In this document: positions 17,301 through 25,876 of the stretch, in pieces
Numbering within the stretch: the first letter of the stretch is position 1
Layout of the letters: each line of letters starts with the position of its first letter
From: Oscillospiraceae bacterium
Lineage (GTDB): Bacteria; Bacillota; Clostridia; Oscillospirales; Ruminococcaceae
Assembly (NCBI GenBank): GCA_021199795.1
Contig: JAJQHJ010000009.1
Coordinates: 1-64,000, forward strand
Length of the DNA: 64,000 nt
Direction of reading: 5' to 3'
Notes under the pieces: generated by a model
What the model was told of the DNA's origin: nothing
What the model saw: only the letters and a program-made list of their open reading frames with translations
Database searches by the model: none
Program-made: the position numbers and the translations under genes

Positions 17301-18992
17301 TCAGTGCTGTAATTCTTTCTGCCGCTTCTGAACCTCTTCAAATGAGACGCCGAATTTTTCGTAGATACTTCTGGCGTAGCCGAATTCCTGCGGCTCGGCT
17401 CTCTGAATCTTGTAGAGACGGCGGTTGTCGGCGGTAGTGTCGACGGTTGTTACTATGCTCACAAGCTTGGTGTCGCCCTCTACCTCGGCGTTTAACTTGT
17501 CAAGGCTCCTTGCAAGCTCCAATAGGTGGGTGGCGTAGATGCCCCTGACACCGATGCAACGGAAGCACTTTGTTAGCTCGGTGGCAATATAGACGCATTC
17601 GGTAGGTGTTGTCGACTGGATGGACTCGTTCAGGAGAAGCAGACTATTAGAGGTGCAGTTGTCGATGGTTTCTTTAAACTGCTTGCACTCCTGAGTAAAT
17701 CTCGAAGTATTGAGTCCGACCTCCTCCTCTTTCGGAAAGTGGGTATAGATGTAATCTACCGGGCTTATCTCACAACGGGTGCACGGGACGTAGAGACCAG
17801 CCTGAGCAAGAACTTGGATAATGCCGATGGCACGGGTATAGGTGGTCTTGCCGCCATTGTTGGCACCTGTTAAGACAAAGAATCTGCCGTCGTCATCCAT
17901 AGTGCAGTCGTTAGTGATAATCTTCTGATCTAATTTACTCATCGGGTCTTCTGAGACCATCTGGACATAGAACGAAAGGTCAAAAGTGCCCTCAGCGACC
18001 ATTCTTCTCTCACCCATCGGGAGATACTTCGGTCTTACCATGTCGAGACCTCTCGCCTTGACAGCTTCTATGAGCTTTTTCGCACCGATATAGAAGCTGA
18101 GCTGACTCTCGAATGTAAGGATGTCCTCGGTGCTCTTCTTGAAGTATGCCCTGATAGCACGGTCAAGGTGGGTGATGTATTCGCTGTTGACTTCTCTTAG
18201 TTCACGGAAAAGCGGAGCCTCAAGGTCGTTGGTACCGCCGTTTTCGTTATAGAGGGAATGGGTTCTGCCTATAGCACGGGTTCCCTCGCCGTCAAGGTGC
18301 TTGAAGAGCCAGTCGAAGCGGCTCTTTTTCTTTATCGGATCAGTCGAGACACTTAGAAGCATTGCTTCAATCGGGCGCATCATGTCGTCAAAATTGATGC
18401 CGACGGTGACGCTCTTGACGCCTTTTGCCAGGATTGCGAGGCACTCATCCGTCTCTTTCTTAACCTCGGCGAAATAGTCGGAGTTATATACGGAAGCGAA
18501 ATAGTCTGCAACCTCGCAGAGGGCCGTCGATTTAAACGAGCCGCGGTACTTCGCACAGAATTCATGGCACTTGGTGATACACTCGATATAAGTCTTGAGC
18601 GAGTTGAGCCGGGTATTAAGGGCATAGAAGCTGTCGGCGAGACCAAGCTTCTGGATGTTTACATGCTCGTTTATATAGAGCTTGTGGACGTTTTCATAGA
18701 GGATAGCTTCGAGAGACGGGACGTTCAGGAAGTCTTCAAGGATGTCGAGGCGGTAGTTAAGCGTCTCTTCATCGGTCGAAAGCTGGGTGAATACGCGCAT
18801 GGCATTCAGGGAATTCTCCGGGCAGATGAGACGCGAAAGAGTCTCAAGCTCCAAGTCCCGGACATAATCCTGAGGGAGCTTTGAAAGGTCTGCTCCCCTC
18901 TTCATGTGTTTCTGCTTCTTCTCTGCTGACGGATACAGTAAGTCTGCCAGGTGCAGTTCTTCGATATCCGAAACGGCTTCATCTTTTGGCAT
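17301..18992 (-). CDS. MutS-related ATPase
   Basis: A 563-residue MutS-family protein lacking the N-terminal mismatch-recognition domain; it keeps a helical lever region (about 60-340) and the C-terminal ABC-type ATPase. Walker A is TGANNGGKTTY near residue 385. The Walker B site reads LLLLNES, with Asn where classical MutS has Asp. A DNA transaction other than canonical mismatch repair is likely. ATG 18992 is chosen because GAGGAGA lies 8 bases upstream; an upstream TTG at 19010 overlaps that site. It is the last gene of the DUF3737-aminotransferase operon. Confidence 0.85.
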   Translation of the reverse strand: MPKDEAVSDIEELHLADLLYPSAEKKQKHMKRGADLSKLPQDYVRDLELETLSRLICPENSLNAMRVFTQLSTDEETLNYRLDILEDFLNVPSLEAILYENVHKLYINEHVNIQKLGLADSFYALNTRLNSLKTYIECITKCHEFCAKYRGSFKSTALCEVADYFASVYNSDYFAEVKKETDECLAILAKGVKSVTVGINFDDMMRPIEAMLLSVSTDPIKKKSRFDWLFKHLDGEGTRAIGRTHSLYNENGGTNDLEAPLFRELREVNSEYITHLDRAIRAYFKKSTEDILTFESQLSFYIGAKKLIEAVKARGLDMVRPKYLPMGERRMVAEGTFDLSFYVQMVSEDPMSKLDQKIITNDCTMDDDGRFFVLTGANNGGKTTYTRAIGIIQVLAQAGLYVPCTRCEISPVDYIYTHFPKEEEVGLNTSRFTQECKQFKETIDNCTSNSLLLLNESIQSTTPTECVYIATELTKCFRCIGVRGIYATHLLELARSLDKLNAEVEGDTKLVSIVTTVDTTADNRRLYKIQRAEPQEFGYARSIYEKFGVSFEEVQKRQKELQH

Positions 18993-19015
18993 TGTTATTT
19001 CTCCTCTCAATCTGA

Positions 19016-20188
19016 TTATCTGTTCTTATATTGTTCTATACCATCTTTCAGTCTCGCCATGCCGTCTTCGACAAGGCTTCTCGGGCAAGCGACATTGATT
19101 CTTAAGAAGTACTTGCCGTCGCCGCCGTATTTGGTTCCATCCGAGACATAGAGTCCAGTTTTCTCCCTTATGAAAGTTTCAAGTTCCAGAGAATCATCGG
19201 TTACTCCCGAGCAGTCGACCCACAAAAGATATGTTGCCTCGGCTTTGATGAGCTTGATGTCGGGAATATTCTTCTCAATATAGTCCTCGCAGTAGTGGCG
19301 GTTCTGGTCGATGTAGACGTTCAGTTCGTCGAGCCACTGCCCACCCTCATTGAACGCCGCCACAGCAGCAGTTACCGAGAATGTGTTCGGCTCGGCAACC
19401 TCGTCGGTATTGATAGCTCTGACAACGCGGTTTCTTATGCCCTCGTTGGGGATGACTATTGCAGAAGTCTGGATGCCCGGGATGCTGAAGCACTTTGTGG
19501 GGGCTATGCAGGTGACGCTTATGTCGCGGCAGATGTCGGAAGCGGATGCAAAGGGAACGTAGTGCTTGTCGGGCGCGGTTATGTCGCAGTGGATTTCGTC
19601 GGAAATGACTGTGACATGGTGCTTGTAGCAGAGCTCCCCTATTTTCGCAAGCTCCTCTTTCGTCCAGATTCTGCCGACTGGGTTATGAGGGTTGCAGACA
19701 ATCATTAATGTTGTCTGAGGGTCGGAGAGCTTTTCTTCTAGATCCTCGAAATCGATATAGAACTCACCTGTTTCCTTGTTGTAGCCAAGTGGGCTGTCGA
19801 TGATAACTCTGCCGTTATTCAGGGTGGAGTTAAAGAACATGTTGTAAACCGGCGACTGAATGAGAACCTTTTCGGCTGGAGAGCTGAGTTTGCGGACTGT
19901 GCTCGAAATTGTCGGAATAACACCTGCGCAGTAGACAAGCCAGTCTTTATTTATCTCAAAGTCGTGGCGGGACTTCCACCAGTTGATGTAGGCGTCGTAC
20001 CACTCATCAGGCACTTCGCTGTAGCCATAGATGCCGTGTGCAGCACGCTTCTGGATGGCTTCTATAATTGATGGAGCAGTCGGGAAATCCATGTCCGCTA
20101 TCCACATGGGAAGCTCATTTTCGCCTACGTCCCACTTGACGGAGTCGGAACCTCTGCGGTCGGTTATTTTGTCAAAATCGTAGTTCAC
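19016..20188 (-). CDS. MalY/PatB family aminotransferase or cystathionine beta-lyase
   Basis: A 390-residue fold-type I PLP enzyme. The start (MNYDFDKITDRRGSDSVKWD) and IADMDFPTAPSI are characteristic of the MalY/PatB family, typically C-S lyases acting on cystathionine. NPHNPVGRIWT, ISDEIHCDI and APTKCFSIPGIQ (PLP lysine) are present. It starts with GTG after AGGAGG. The ribosome binding site overlaps the end of the DUF3737 gene, with a 1-base gap between the genes. Confidence 0.92.
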   Translation of the reverse strand: MNYDFDKITDRRGSDSVKWDVGENELPMWIADMDFPTAPSIIEAIQKRAAHGIYGYSEVPDEWYDAYINWWKSRHDFEINKDWLVYCAGVIPTISSTVRKLSSPAEKVLIQSPVYNMFFNSTLNNGRVIIDSPLGYNKETGEFYIDFEDLEEKLSDPQTTLMIVCNPHNPVGRIWTKEELAKIGELCYKHHVTVISDEIHCDITAPDKHYVPFASASDICRDISVTCIAPTKCFSIPGIQTSAIVIPNEGIRNRVVRAINTDEVAEPNTFSVTAAVAAFNEGGQWLDELNVYIDQNRHYCEDYIEKNIPDIKLIKAEATYLLWVDCSGVTDDSLELETFIREKTGLYVSDGTKYGGDGKYFLRINVACPRSLVEDGMARLKDGIEQYKNR

Positions 20189-20189
20189 T

Positions 20190-21044
20190 TTAGTCCTCCT
20201 GTTTATTGTTGATGATAATTACGGTCTTACTTGGATCAATCTTGTCCTTTTCCAGGATCAGTTCGTCGATATGGTCGGCTATGATTCTGCCGGAAGTCGG
20301 GTTGATAACGCTGTCGACTGAGCCTGTGATTTCGGCATCGACAGTTGAATACTCGAATGCAAGGGTTGTATTGATGAGCTTGCAGTTCACCATTTTAAGA
20401 TTATCTATGTAACATAGACCCTGGAGGCTCTCTATCGTGCAGTCAACGAGTGTGAGATTCTTTGCGTTCCAGCCCAGGTATTCACCCGATATAAAGCAGT
20501 TTGTGACGGTGACATTGTCGCCATTCCAGAAAGCGTCCTTTGAAAGGAGCTTAGAGTTGCGGATATTCACATTCTTTGCACCATCGAATGAATAGTTGCC
20601 ATAAAGCGTTAAGCCATCGATATCCATCCCGTCACAGTTCATAGCGAAATAGTCGCCCTTGGCGGTGATATTATTCATGGTGACCTGATTACATGCCCAA
20701 AGGGTTTCTTTTGCATCTGAGAAGCTGACGTTTTTGAGGCTCAGGTTATTGCAACGGCGGAAATTCTTCGGGGCTTCGATTGCGGAGTCGCTGACGGAAA
20801 TGTTATCCGTATACCACACTCCTGCCCTTGCCATGTCGAACCAGACGCAGTTTTTAGCCTCAATGTCCTTGCAGTACCATAAGGGGTACTTCCACTTGAA
20901 CATGCAGCCGTCGAGGGTGATGTTTCTTGATTCCTTGAGCGGCGATTCGCCGTCTGCAAATATTGTGTCCTTGATAGCGAGATCTCTGCTCATGAAAAGA
21001 GCTCTCTCGCCGGTTAAATATTGTCTGTCTACTGTTGTTGTCAT
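20190..21044 (-). CDS. DUF3737 family beta-helix protein
   Basis: A 284-residue protein matching my recollection of the DUF3737 family: TGERALFMSRDL, DTIFADGESPLKESRNI, FDMARAGVWYTDNI, APKNFRRCN and FEYSTVDAEI. Its short repeated N-V/L-C-I-x units give a right-handed beta-helix pattern. There is no signal peptide. The family has no established function. It is the first gene of a three-gene leftward operon. Confidence 0.85.
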   Translation of the reverse strand: MTTTVDRQYLTGERALFMSRDLAIKDTIFADGESPLKESRNITLDGCMFKWKYPLWYCKDIEAKNCVWFDMARAGVWYTDNISVSDSAIEAPKNFRRCNNLSLKNVSFSDAKETLWACNQVTMNNITAKGDYFAMNCDGMDIDGLTLYGNYSFDGAKNVNIRNSKLLSKDAFWNGDNVTVTNCFISGEYLGWNAKNLTLVDCTIESLQGLCYIDNLKMVNCKLINTTLAFEYSTVDAEITGSVDSVINPTSGRIIADHIDELILEKDKIDPSKTVIIINNKQED

Positions 21045-21097
21045 TAATGTTGATACTCCCTGTTCTTTGCGTGAAATTGATACTTTTCTAATTTATA

Positions 21098-21126
21098 ATG
21101 ATAGCACATTTTGAAGATGATTGCAA
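21098..21126 (-). promoter_or_regulatory. sigma-A promoter of the DUF3737 operon
   Basis: Minus strand TTGCAA (21126-21121), a 17-base spacer and TATCAT (21103-21098). Confidence 0.6.
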
Positions 21127-21145
21127 GACCTCTTGAAAGTGATTT

Positions 21146-21172
21146 TTAGCACTGTGAAAATTAGAGTGTTAG
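21146..21172. promoter_or_regulatory. CIRCE-like HrcA operator
   Basis: TTAGCACTG-N9-GAGTGTTAG matches the CIRCE consensus (TTAGCACTC-N9-GAGTGCTAA) at 15 of 18 arm positions with the exact 9-base spacer. It lies between divergent promoters, upstream of the small heat shock gene. Control by the HrcA repressor is inferred. The 21045-21367 intergenic region otherwise holds the two promoters and a small hairpin near 21305-21330. Confidence 0.8.
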
Positions 21173-21184
21173 CGCTTAACCAGA

Positions 21185-21213
21185 TTGACTGCTAAATTTC
21201 ACCGTTTCATAAT
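21185..21213 (+). promoter_or_regulatory. sigma-A promoter of the hsp20 gene
   Basis: TTGACT (21185-21190), a 17-base spacer and CATAAT (21208-21213). The transcript would have a leader of about 150 bases. Confidence 0.65.
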
Positions 21214-21367
21214 CATTTCAACATCAAATAGTCACATATGAGGTCTATACTAATAATCGTTGAAAGGAACGAGAGCTCCTGGAGACAGAAATAAAAAGCA
21301 ACGGCTCAAGCATAAAGCTTGAAAATAGCCGCAAAATAATAGAAAGATTTTTTAGGAGGAATTTATT

Positions 21368-21814
21368 ATGTTAGTACCTTATGTAAGACCTTACGGAGTA
21401 AGGCGCAATGTTTCAGTTTTCGATCCGTTCAGAGAGATCGATGAAATGGAAAAGGCATTCTTTGGAGAGACTCCCGCATCGAGAGCAGCTTTCTCCACCG
21501 ATATCAAGGAGACCGATGACGGTTACGTTCTCGAAGCTGATCTTCCCGGAGTAAAGAAAGAAGACATCAATCTTGAACTCACCGACAACGTCCTCACCAT
21601 CACCGCTGAAAGACATTCAGAGTATGAGGAGAAAGACAAGAAAGGCAACTACGTCCGCTGCGAGCGTTCGTATGGCTCTTATCAGAGAAGCTTTGACACC
21701 ACCGGAATTGACACCGAGCATATCGATGCTGAGTTCACCGACGGAGTTCTGAAGCTCACAATGCCGAAGATTCAGGAGGTAAAGTCGGAGACAAGAAAGC
21801 TCGAAATCCACTGA
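21368..21814 (+). CDS. Hsp20/alpha-crystallin small heat shock protein
   Basis: An ATP-independent holdase chaperone. It has 148 residues with a short N-terminal arm (MLVPYVRPYGVRRNVSVFDP). The alpha-crystallin domain spans about 38-145 (ETDDGYVLEADLPGVKKEDI, LTITAERHSEYEEKD). The ELTDNVLTI and EFTDGVLKLTMPK strands are also present. AGGAGG precedes the ATG. Heat induction through the CIRCE-like element is likely. Confidence 0.95.
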   Translation: MLVPYVRPYGVRRNVSVFDPFREIDEMEKAFFGETPASRAAFSTDIKETDDGYVLEADLPGVKKEDINLELTDNVLTITAERHSEYEEKDKKGNYVRCERSYGSYQRSFDTTGIDTEHIDAEFTDGVLKLTMPKIQEVKSETRKLEIH

Positions 21815-21863
21815 TTGTCTTCCACAGGGAACGGGTAAAGCCCACCTGCCCTTTATCATAAAT

Positions 21864-21899
21864 GAGAGGAACCGAAAACCCGGTTCCTCTCTTTGTTTT
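21864..21899 (+). terminator. terminator between hsp20 and the uracil permease
   Basis: GAGAGGAACCG (21864-21874) pairs with CGGTTCCTCTC (21881-21891), followed by TTTGTTTT. Confidence 0.85.
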
Positions 21900-21915
21900 A
21901 TGCAATTTTCAAGGA

Positions 21916-23265
21916 TTACTTGTCAGATTTATCTGTCTTTTCGCTCTTCTTTGAGAGAACCAGGTTAACGATGATTCCGAGGATAAGAGCACAGGCAACA
22001 CTTGTTATAGTGACTGAGCCGAATGTGAGCTCCATTCCGCCGATACCGCAAATCAGAATTACAGAAACTGTGAAGATGTTCTTGTTCTCGCCGAAGTCTA
22101 CAGACTGGATCATCTTGAGTCCGGATACTGCGATGAAGCCGTAAAGCGTGATGCAGACGCCTCCCATTACGCAGGACGGGATAGTTGCAAGAAGTGTTAC
22201 GAACGGAGCGAAGAATGAAATAGCCATTGCTATGATTGCAGTTGTGAAGATGGTGATGACTGAAGCGTTGCCGGTGATTGCTACGCAACCGACGCTCTCA
22301 CCATAGGTGGTGTTCGGGCAGCCGCCGAATATTGCTCCTGCCATTGAACCGACACCGTCGCCAAGGAGGGTTCTCGAAAGTCCGGGATCCTCGAGGAGGT
22401 CATGACCGATGATGGTGGAGAGGTTCTTGTGGTCAGCGATATGCTCAGCAAATACAACCAGTGCAACAGGGACATAGGCAACTGCTATTGTGCCAAGATA
22501 TGCTCCGATGCTTCCAACTTCTCCGAAATCATAGCTTCCGCTGAAAGCCTTGATGAATGTGAAGTCTGGGTACCACTGCATGTTTGAGAACTGCGAGAAG
22601 TCGATGATGAGAAGCTGCTCATTGCCGGTGGCGGTTCCGATTACGGTGAAGATTGCCGCTACAACATAGCCACAAGCGATGCCGATGATGAACGGGATGA
22701 GCTTAGCCATCTTCTTGCCATAGACCGAGCTTATAACAACTGCGAAGAGTGTTACCAAAGCGCAGATGAGGCAGATGGTGCTGTGAAGATTCATGTCGTA
22801 TGTAGAATCGAGGGCATCGCTGACAGCGTTTCCGGCAAGGGAAAGTCCGATAATAGAAACTGTAGGACCGATTACGACTGCTGGCATGAGCTTTGAAATC
22901 CATCCGACTCCTGCAAACTTGACGATGATTGCGAGGGCAACATAGACGAGTCCTGCCATTACAGCACCGATGATGAGTCCTAAGTATCCGACCGACATAG
23001 AAACGCCGCCTGCGAATGCGGCTGTCATAGAGCCGATGAACGCAAACGACGATCCAACGAATACAGGGCTTTTAAATTTGGTGAAGAGTAGATAGACGAT
23101 TGTTCCGACGCCTGCGTCAAAAAGAGCAGCTGACTGGGACATACCGTTGCCGACAATTGCAGGGACTGCGATAGTTGCGGCGAGTATTGCCAGAAGCTGC
23201 TGAAGTGCGAAGACGATGAGCTGACCGAATTTCGGCTTGTCTGAAATTCCATAGGTTAGATTCAT
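21916..23265 (-). CDS. NCS2 family uracil permease
   Basis: A 449-residue polytopic membrane protein of the nucleobase-cation symporter-2 family, about 14 segments. SPVFVGSSFAFIGSM, MPAVVIGPTVSIIGLSLAG, ALVVFAEHIADHKNL and LLGDGVGSMAGAIFGGCPNTTYGESVG are typical of UraA/PyrP-type uracil carriers. ATG 23265 is chosen because GGAGGC lies 7 bases upstream. Its promoter holds a perfect palindrome in the spacer, so repression, perhaps by a purine or pyrimidine sensor, is likely. Confidence 0.9.
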   Translation of the reverse strand: MNLTYGISDKPKFGQLIVFALQQLLAILAATIAVPAIVGNGMSQSAALFDAGVGTIVYLLFTKFKSPVFVGSSFAFIGSMTAAFAGGVSMSVGYLGLIIGAVMAGLVYVALAIIVKFAGVGWISKLMPAVVIGPTVSIIGLSLAGNAVSDALDSTYDMNLHSTICLICALVTLFAVVISSVYGKKMAKLIPFIIGIACGYVVAAIFTVIGTATGNEQLLIIDFSQFSNMQWYPDFTFIKAFSGSYDFGEVGSIGAYLGTIAVAYVPVALVVFAEHIADHKNLSTIIGHDLLEDPGLSRTLLGDGVGSMAGAIFGGCPNTTYGESVGCVAITGNASVITIFTTAIIAMAISFFAPFVTLLATIPSCVMGGVCITLYGFIAVSGLKMIQSVDFGENKNIFTVSVILICGIGGMELTFGSVTITSVACALILGIIVNLVLSKKSEKTDKSDK

Positions 23266-23300
23266 GTTACTGCCTCCAATAGACACATTTTTCGAGTTTT

Positions 23301-23330
23301 ATTATATAACACGTCCACGTGTCCTGTCAA
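23301..23330 (-). promoter_or_regulatory. uracil permease promoter with spacer palindrome
   Basis: Minus strand TTGACA (23330-23325), an 18-base spacer and TATAAT (23306-23301). The spacer contains the perfect palindrome ACACGTCCACGTGT (23309-23322, 6-2-6), ideally placed for repressor binding. Confidence 0.75.
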
Positions 23331-23352
23331 TACTAATTTGAAAATTTTCGAC

Positions 23353-23386
23353 AAAAAAGCCCGTTTTCATTACGAAGACGGGCTTT
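23353..23386 (-). terminator. terminator of the rnj-ftsH operon
   Basis: Minus strand: AAAGCCCGT pairs with ACGGGCTTT around a 13-base loop, followed by TTTTTT. It lies 13 bases past ftsH. Confidence 0.85.
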
Positions 23387-23398
23387 GGTGGTTTCAGA

Positions 23399-25312
23399 TT
23401 ACTGTGCCGGAGCTGGTGTGAGCTCAGGAGTGGGATCACTCGGAGTTTCGGGTGCTAGATCATCCGGATTCATTCCCTGCATGAGAAGTGCGAACTGCTC
23501 GCCGGAGACTTTCTCGTGCTCATAGAGGAATCTGGCAACGGTATGAAGCTGCTCGATATGCTCGGTTAAGATAGCCTGAGCCTTGTCGTATGCTCCGTGG
23601 ATGATGGAACGTACTTCTGAGTCAATCTCACTTGCGATAACCTCGGAATAAGCCTTGTTCGAGTTGTAGTCACGACCTAAGAAGACTTCGTCATCGTCTC
23701 TGCCGTAAACAACGGGACCGATCTTATCGCTGAAGCCATACTGGGTGACCATGCTTCTTGCAATGTTGGTGGCACGTTCGAGGTCGTTTGATGCGCCGGT
23801 TGAAATGTCGTCGAGGACAACCTTTTCGGCAGCTCTGCCTCCAAGGAGGGTGATGATCTCCTCGCTCATTTCTTTCTTGGTGGCATAAGCCTTGTCATGG
23901 TCGGGCAAAGCCATTGTGTAGCCGCCAGCCTGACCACGAGGAATAATCGAGATTTCCTGAACCTTATCTTGAGTCGGGCAATAATAGTGGCAAATTGCGT
24001 GACCGGACTCGTGATATGCTGTTATCTTCTTGTCGTTTTCGGTTACAACCTTTGACTTCTTCTCGGGTCCTGCGATAACCTTGATGGATGCGTCGTTAAG
24101 ATCCTGAGCGGTGATAGCCTTTCTGCCAGACTTTACTGCCAGAAGTGCCGCCTCGTTGACGAGGTTAGCCAAATCAGCACCTGTGAAGCCTACTGTTGCG
24201 GCTGCTACTGTATGGAGGTCGACATCGGGAGCTAAAGGCTTATTTTTTGAGTGAACCCTAAGAATAGCTTCTCTTCCCTTGATGTCGGGATAGTTTACGT
24301 AAACCTGTCTGTCGAAACGTCCGGGTCTTAAGAGTGCCGGGTCGAGAACATCCTTACGGTTTGTTGCCGCCATGACTATGACGTTTGAATTGCCCTCGAA
24401 GCCGTCCATTTCAACTAACAGCTGGTTAAGGGTCTGCTCACGTTCGTCGTGTCCGCCGCCAAGTCCTGTTCCTCTGCGGCGTCCTACAGCATCAATCTCA
24501 TCGATGAAGATGATAGACGGTGCGGCTTTCTTTGCCTGGTCGAAGAGGTCTCTTACTCTTGCGGCACCGACACCGACATACAATTCAAGGAAGTCGGAAC
24601 CTGAAATTGAGAAGAACGGAACTCCTGCTTCGCCTGCAACAGCCTTTGCAAGGAGGGTTTTACCGTTACCAGGAGGTCCCACAAGGAGAACGCCTTTCGG
24701 AATCTTTGCGCCTATATCCTGATACTTCTTCGGGTCTTTAAGGAGCTCTACAATTTCCTGGAGCTCGGCTTTCTCTTCGTCAGCACCTGCAACGTCTTCA
24801 AACGTTACCTTTGTCTGACCGCCGTTTTCAACCTTGACGTTAGCCTTTCCGACTGAGCCAATCTTGCCGGCAGATGAAATGCTTCTTGACATCGATATCA
24901 CTAGGAATATCATGACGCCTATCATCAGCAGGGTTGGAATAAGATTAAGCCAGAATGAGCTGTCAGTTGCGGCGACCAGGTCGTATTCAAGAGGCGTTGA
25001 GTGTGTCGCATTGTACTCATCGCGGTAGTTGCTGGTCTCATTGAACAGTTCGTTATAAAAAGCATTTACGCTTGGAACATCATATGTTATCGTCTCGCCT
25101 GAGTCCAGTGTCATTTCGAGCTCGCCGGAGCCGAGATTGAGGGAGAAATAGCTGACCTCATAATTGTCGAAATAGGACATTATTTCGGAATAGGAATAGG
25201 TCTCCCCGGTGGACGTCATGCTCTGGAAAGCAATTATCATAAACAAAAGGATTACTGCAGCGAATATAAAGTACGCTATCAGTCCTCTTGAGCGGTTGTT
25301 TCTATGGTTCAA
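23399..25312 (-). CDS. ftsH: ATP-dependent zinc metalloprotease
   Basis: A membrane-anchored AAA+ protease for quality control of membrane and cytosolic proteins. The 637 residues comprise TM1 (about 12-30), an extracytoplasmic segment and TM2 (about 118-140). The AAA domain follows with GPPGNGKT and [11 protein letters not shown], then the second region of homology near [10 protein letters not shown]. The protease domain has HESGH as zinc site, and the C-terminal tail is Pro/Thr-rich. It lies downstream of tilS-hpt, the classical Firmicutes order. Confidence 0.97.
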   Translation of the reverse strand: MNHRNNRSRGLIAYFIFAAVILLFMIIAFQSMTSTGETYSYSEIMSYFDNYEVSYFSLNLGSGELEMTLDSGETITYDVPSVNAFYNELFNETSNYRDEYNATHSTPLEYDLVAATDSSFWLNLIPTLLMIGVMIFLVISMSRSISSAGKIGSVGKANVKVENGGQTKVTFEDVAGADEEKAELQEIVELLKDPKKYQDIGAKIPKGVLLVGPPGNGKTLLAKAVAGEAGVPFFSISGSDFLELYVGVGAARVRDLFDQAKKAAPSIIFIDEIDAVGRRRGTGLGGGHDEREQTLNQLLVEMDGFEGNSNVIVMAATNRKDVLDPALLRPGRFDRQVYVNYPDIKGREAILRVHSKNKPLAPDVDLHTVAAATVGFTGADLANLVNEAALLAVKSGRKAITAQDLNDASIKVIAGPEKKSKVVTENDKKITAYHESGHAICHYYCPTQDKVQEISIIPRGQAGGYTMALPDHDKAYATKKEMSEEIITLLGGRAAEKVVLDDISTGASNDLERATNIARSMVTQYGFSDKIGPVVYGRDDDEVFLGRDYNSNKAYSEVIASEIDSEVRSIIHGAYDKAQAILTEHIEQLHTVARFLYEHEKVSGEQFALLMQGMNPDDLAPETPSDPTPELTPAPAQ

Positions 25313-25350
25313 GTGTTACTCCTCATTTCTTTGTTGGTATTTGGGGCAGT

Positions 25351-25875
25351 TCAGAGGATCACCTCTCCGATATAGTCGAGGTTTCTGTACTGCTCATCGT
25401 AGTCAAGACCGTAGCCCACTACAAATCTGTCCTCTATTGTAAAGCAACAATAGTCTGCTTCGATTTCGATAGTTCTTCTGGATGGCTTATCCATGAACGC
25501 GGCTATTTTTACATCCTTGGCACCACGGGCAAGCATAGTTTCCTTGAGTACACTCAGGGTTCTACCGGTGTCGAGGATATCTTCAACAAGAAGAATGCTC
25601 TTTCCGGTTACGTCAAGCTCGGTGTCCATATATACTTTGACTGCCCCAACCGACTGAGTTCCAACATAGCTCTTGGCACTGATGAAGTCGAGAGTTATGG
25701 GCAGGTCGATAGCTCTTATCAGGTCAGCCATGAATACGAATGAACCTTTGAGAACGCCGACAAGCTCGATTTCCTTATCCCTGTAGTCACAGGAAATCCT
25801 TGCGCCAAGCTTTTTGACAGCCTCGGCAATCTCTTCCTTAGTAATCATGACCTCAATATTATCTGAATATTCCAT
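25351..25875 (-). CDS. hpt: hypoxanthine phosphoribosyltransferase
   Basis: Salvages hypoxanthine and guanine with PRPP. The 174 residues contain LVGVLKGSFVFMADL, the PRPP loop VEDILDTGRTL and DYDEQYRNLDYIGEV. I chose ATG 25875 because AAAAGGA lies 8 bases upstream; earlier in-frame ATGs lie within tilS. Only 1 base separates the tilS stop from this ATG. Confidence 0.96.
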   Translation of the reverse strand: MEYSDNIEVMITKEEIAEAVKKLGARISCDYRDKEIELVGVLKGSFVFMADLIRAIDLPITLDFISAKSYVGTQSVGAVKVYMDTELDVTGKSILLVEDILDTGRTLSVLKETMLARGAKDVKIAAFMDKPSRRTIEIEADYCCFTIEDRFVVGYGLDYDEQYRNLDYIGEVIL

Positions 25876-25876
25876 G

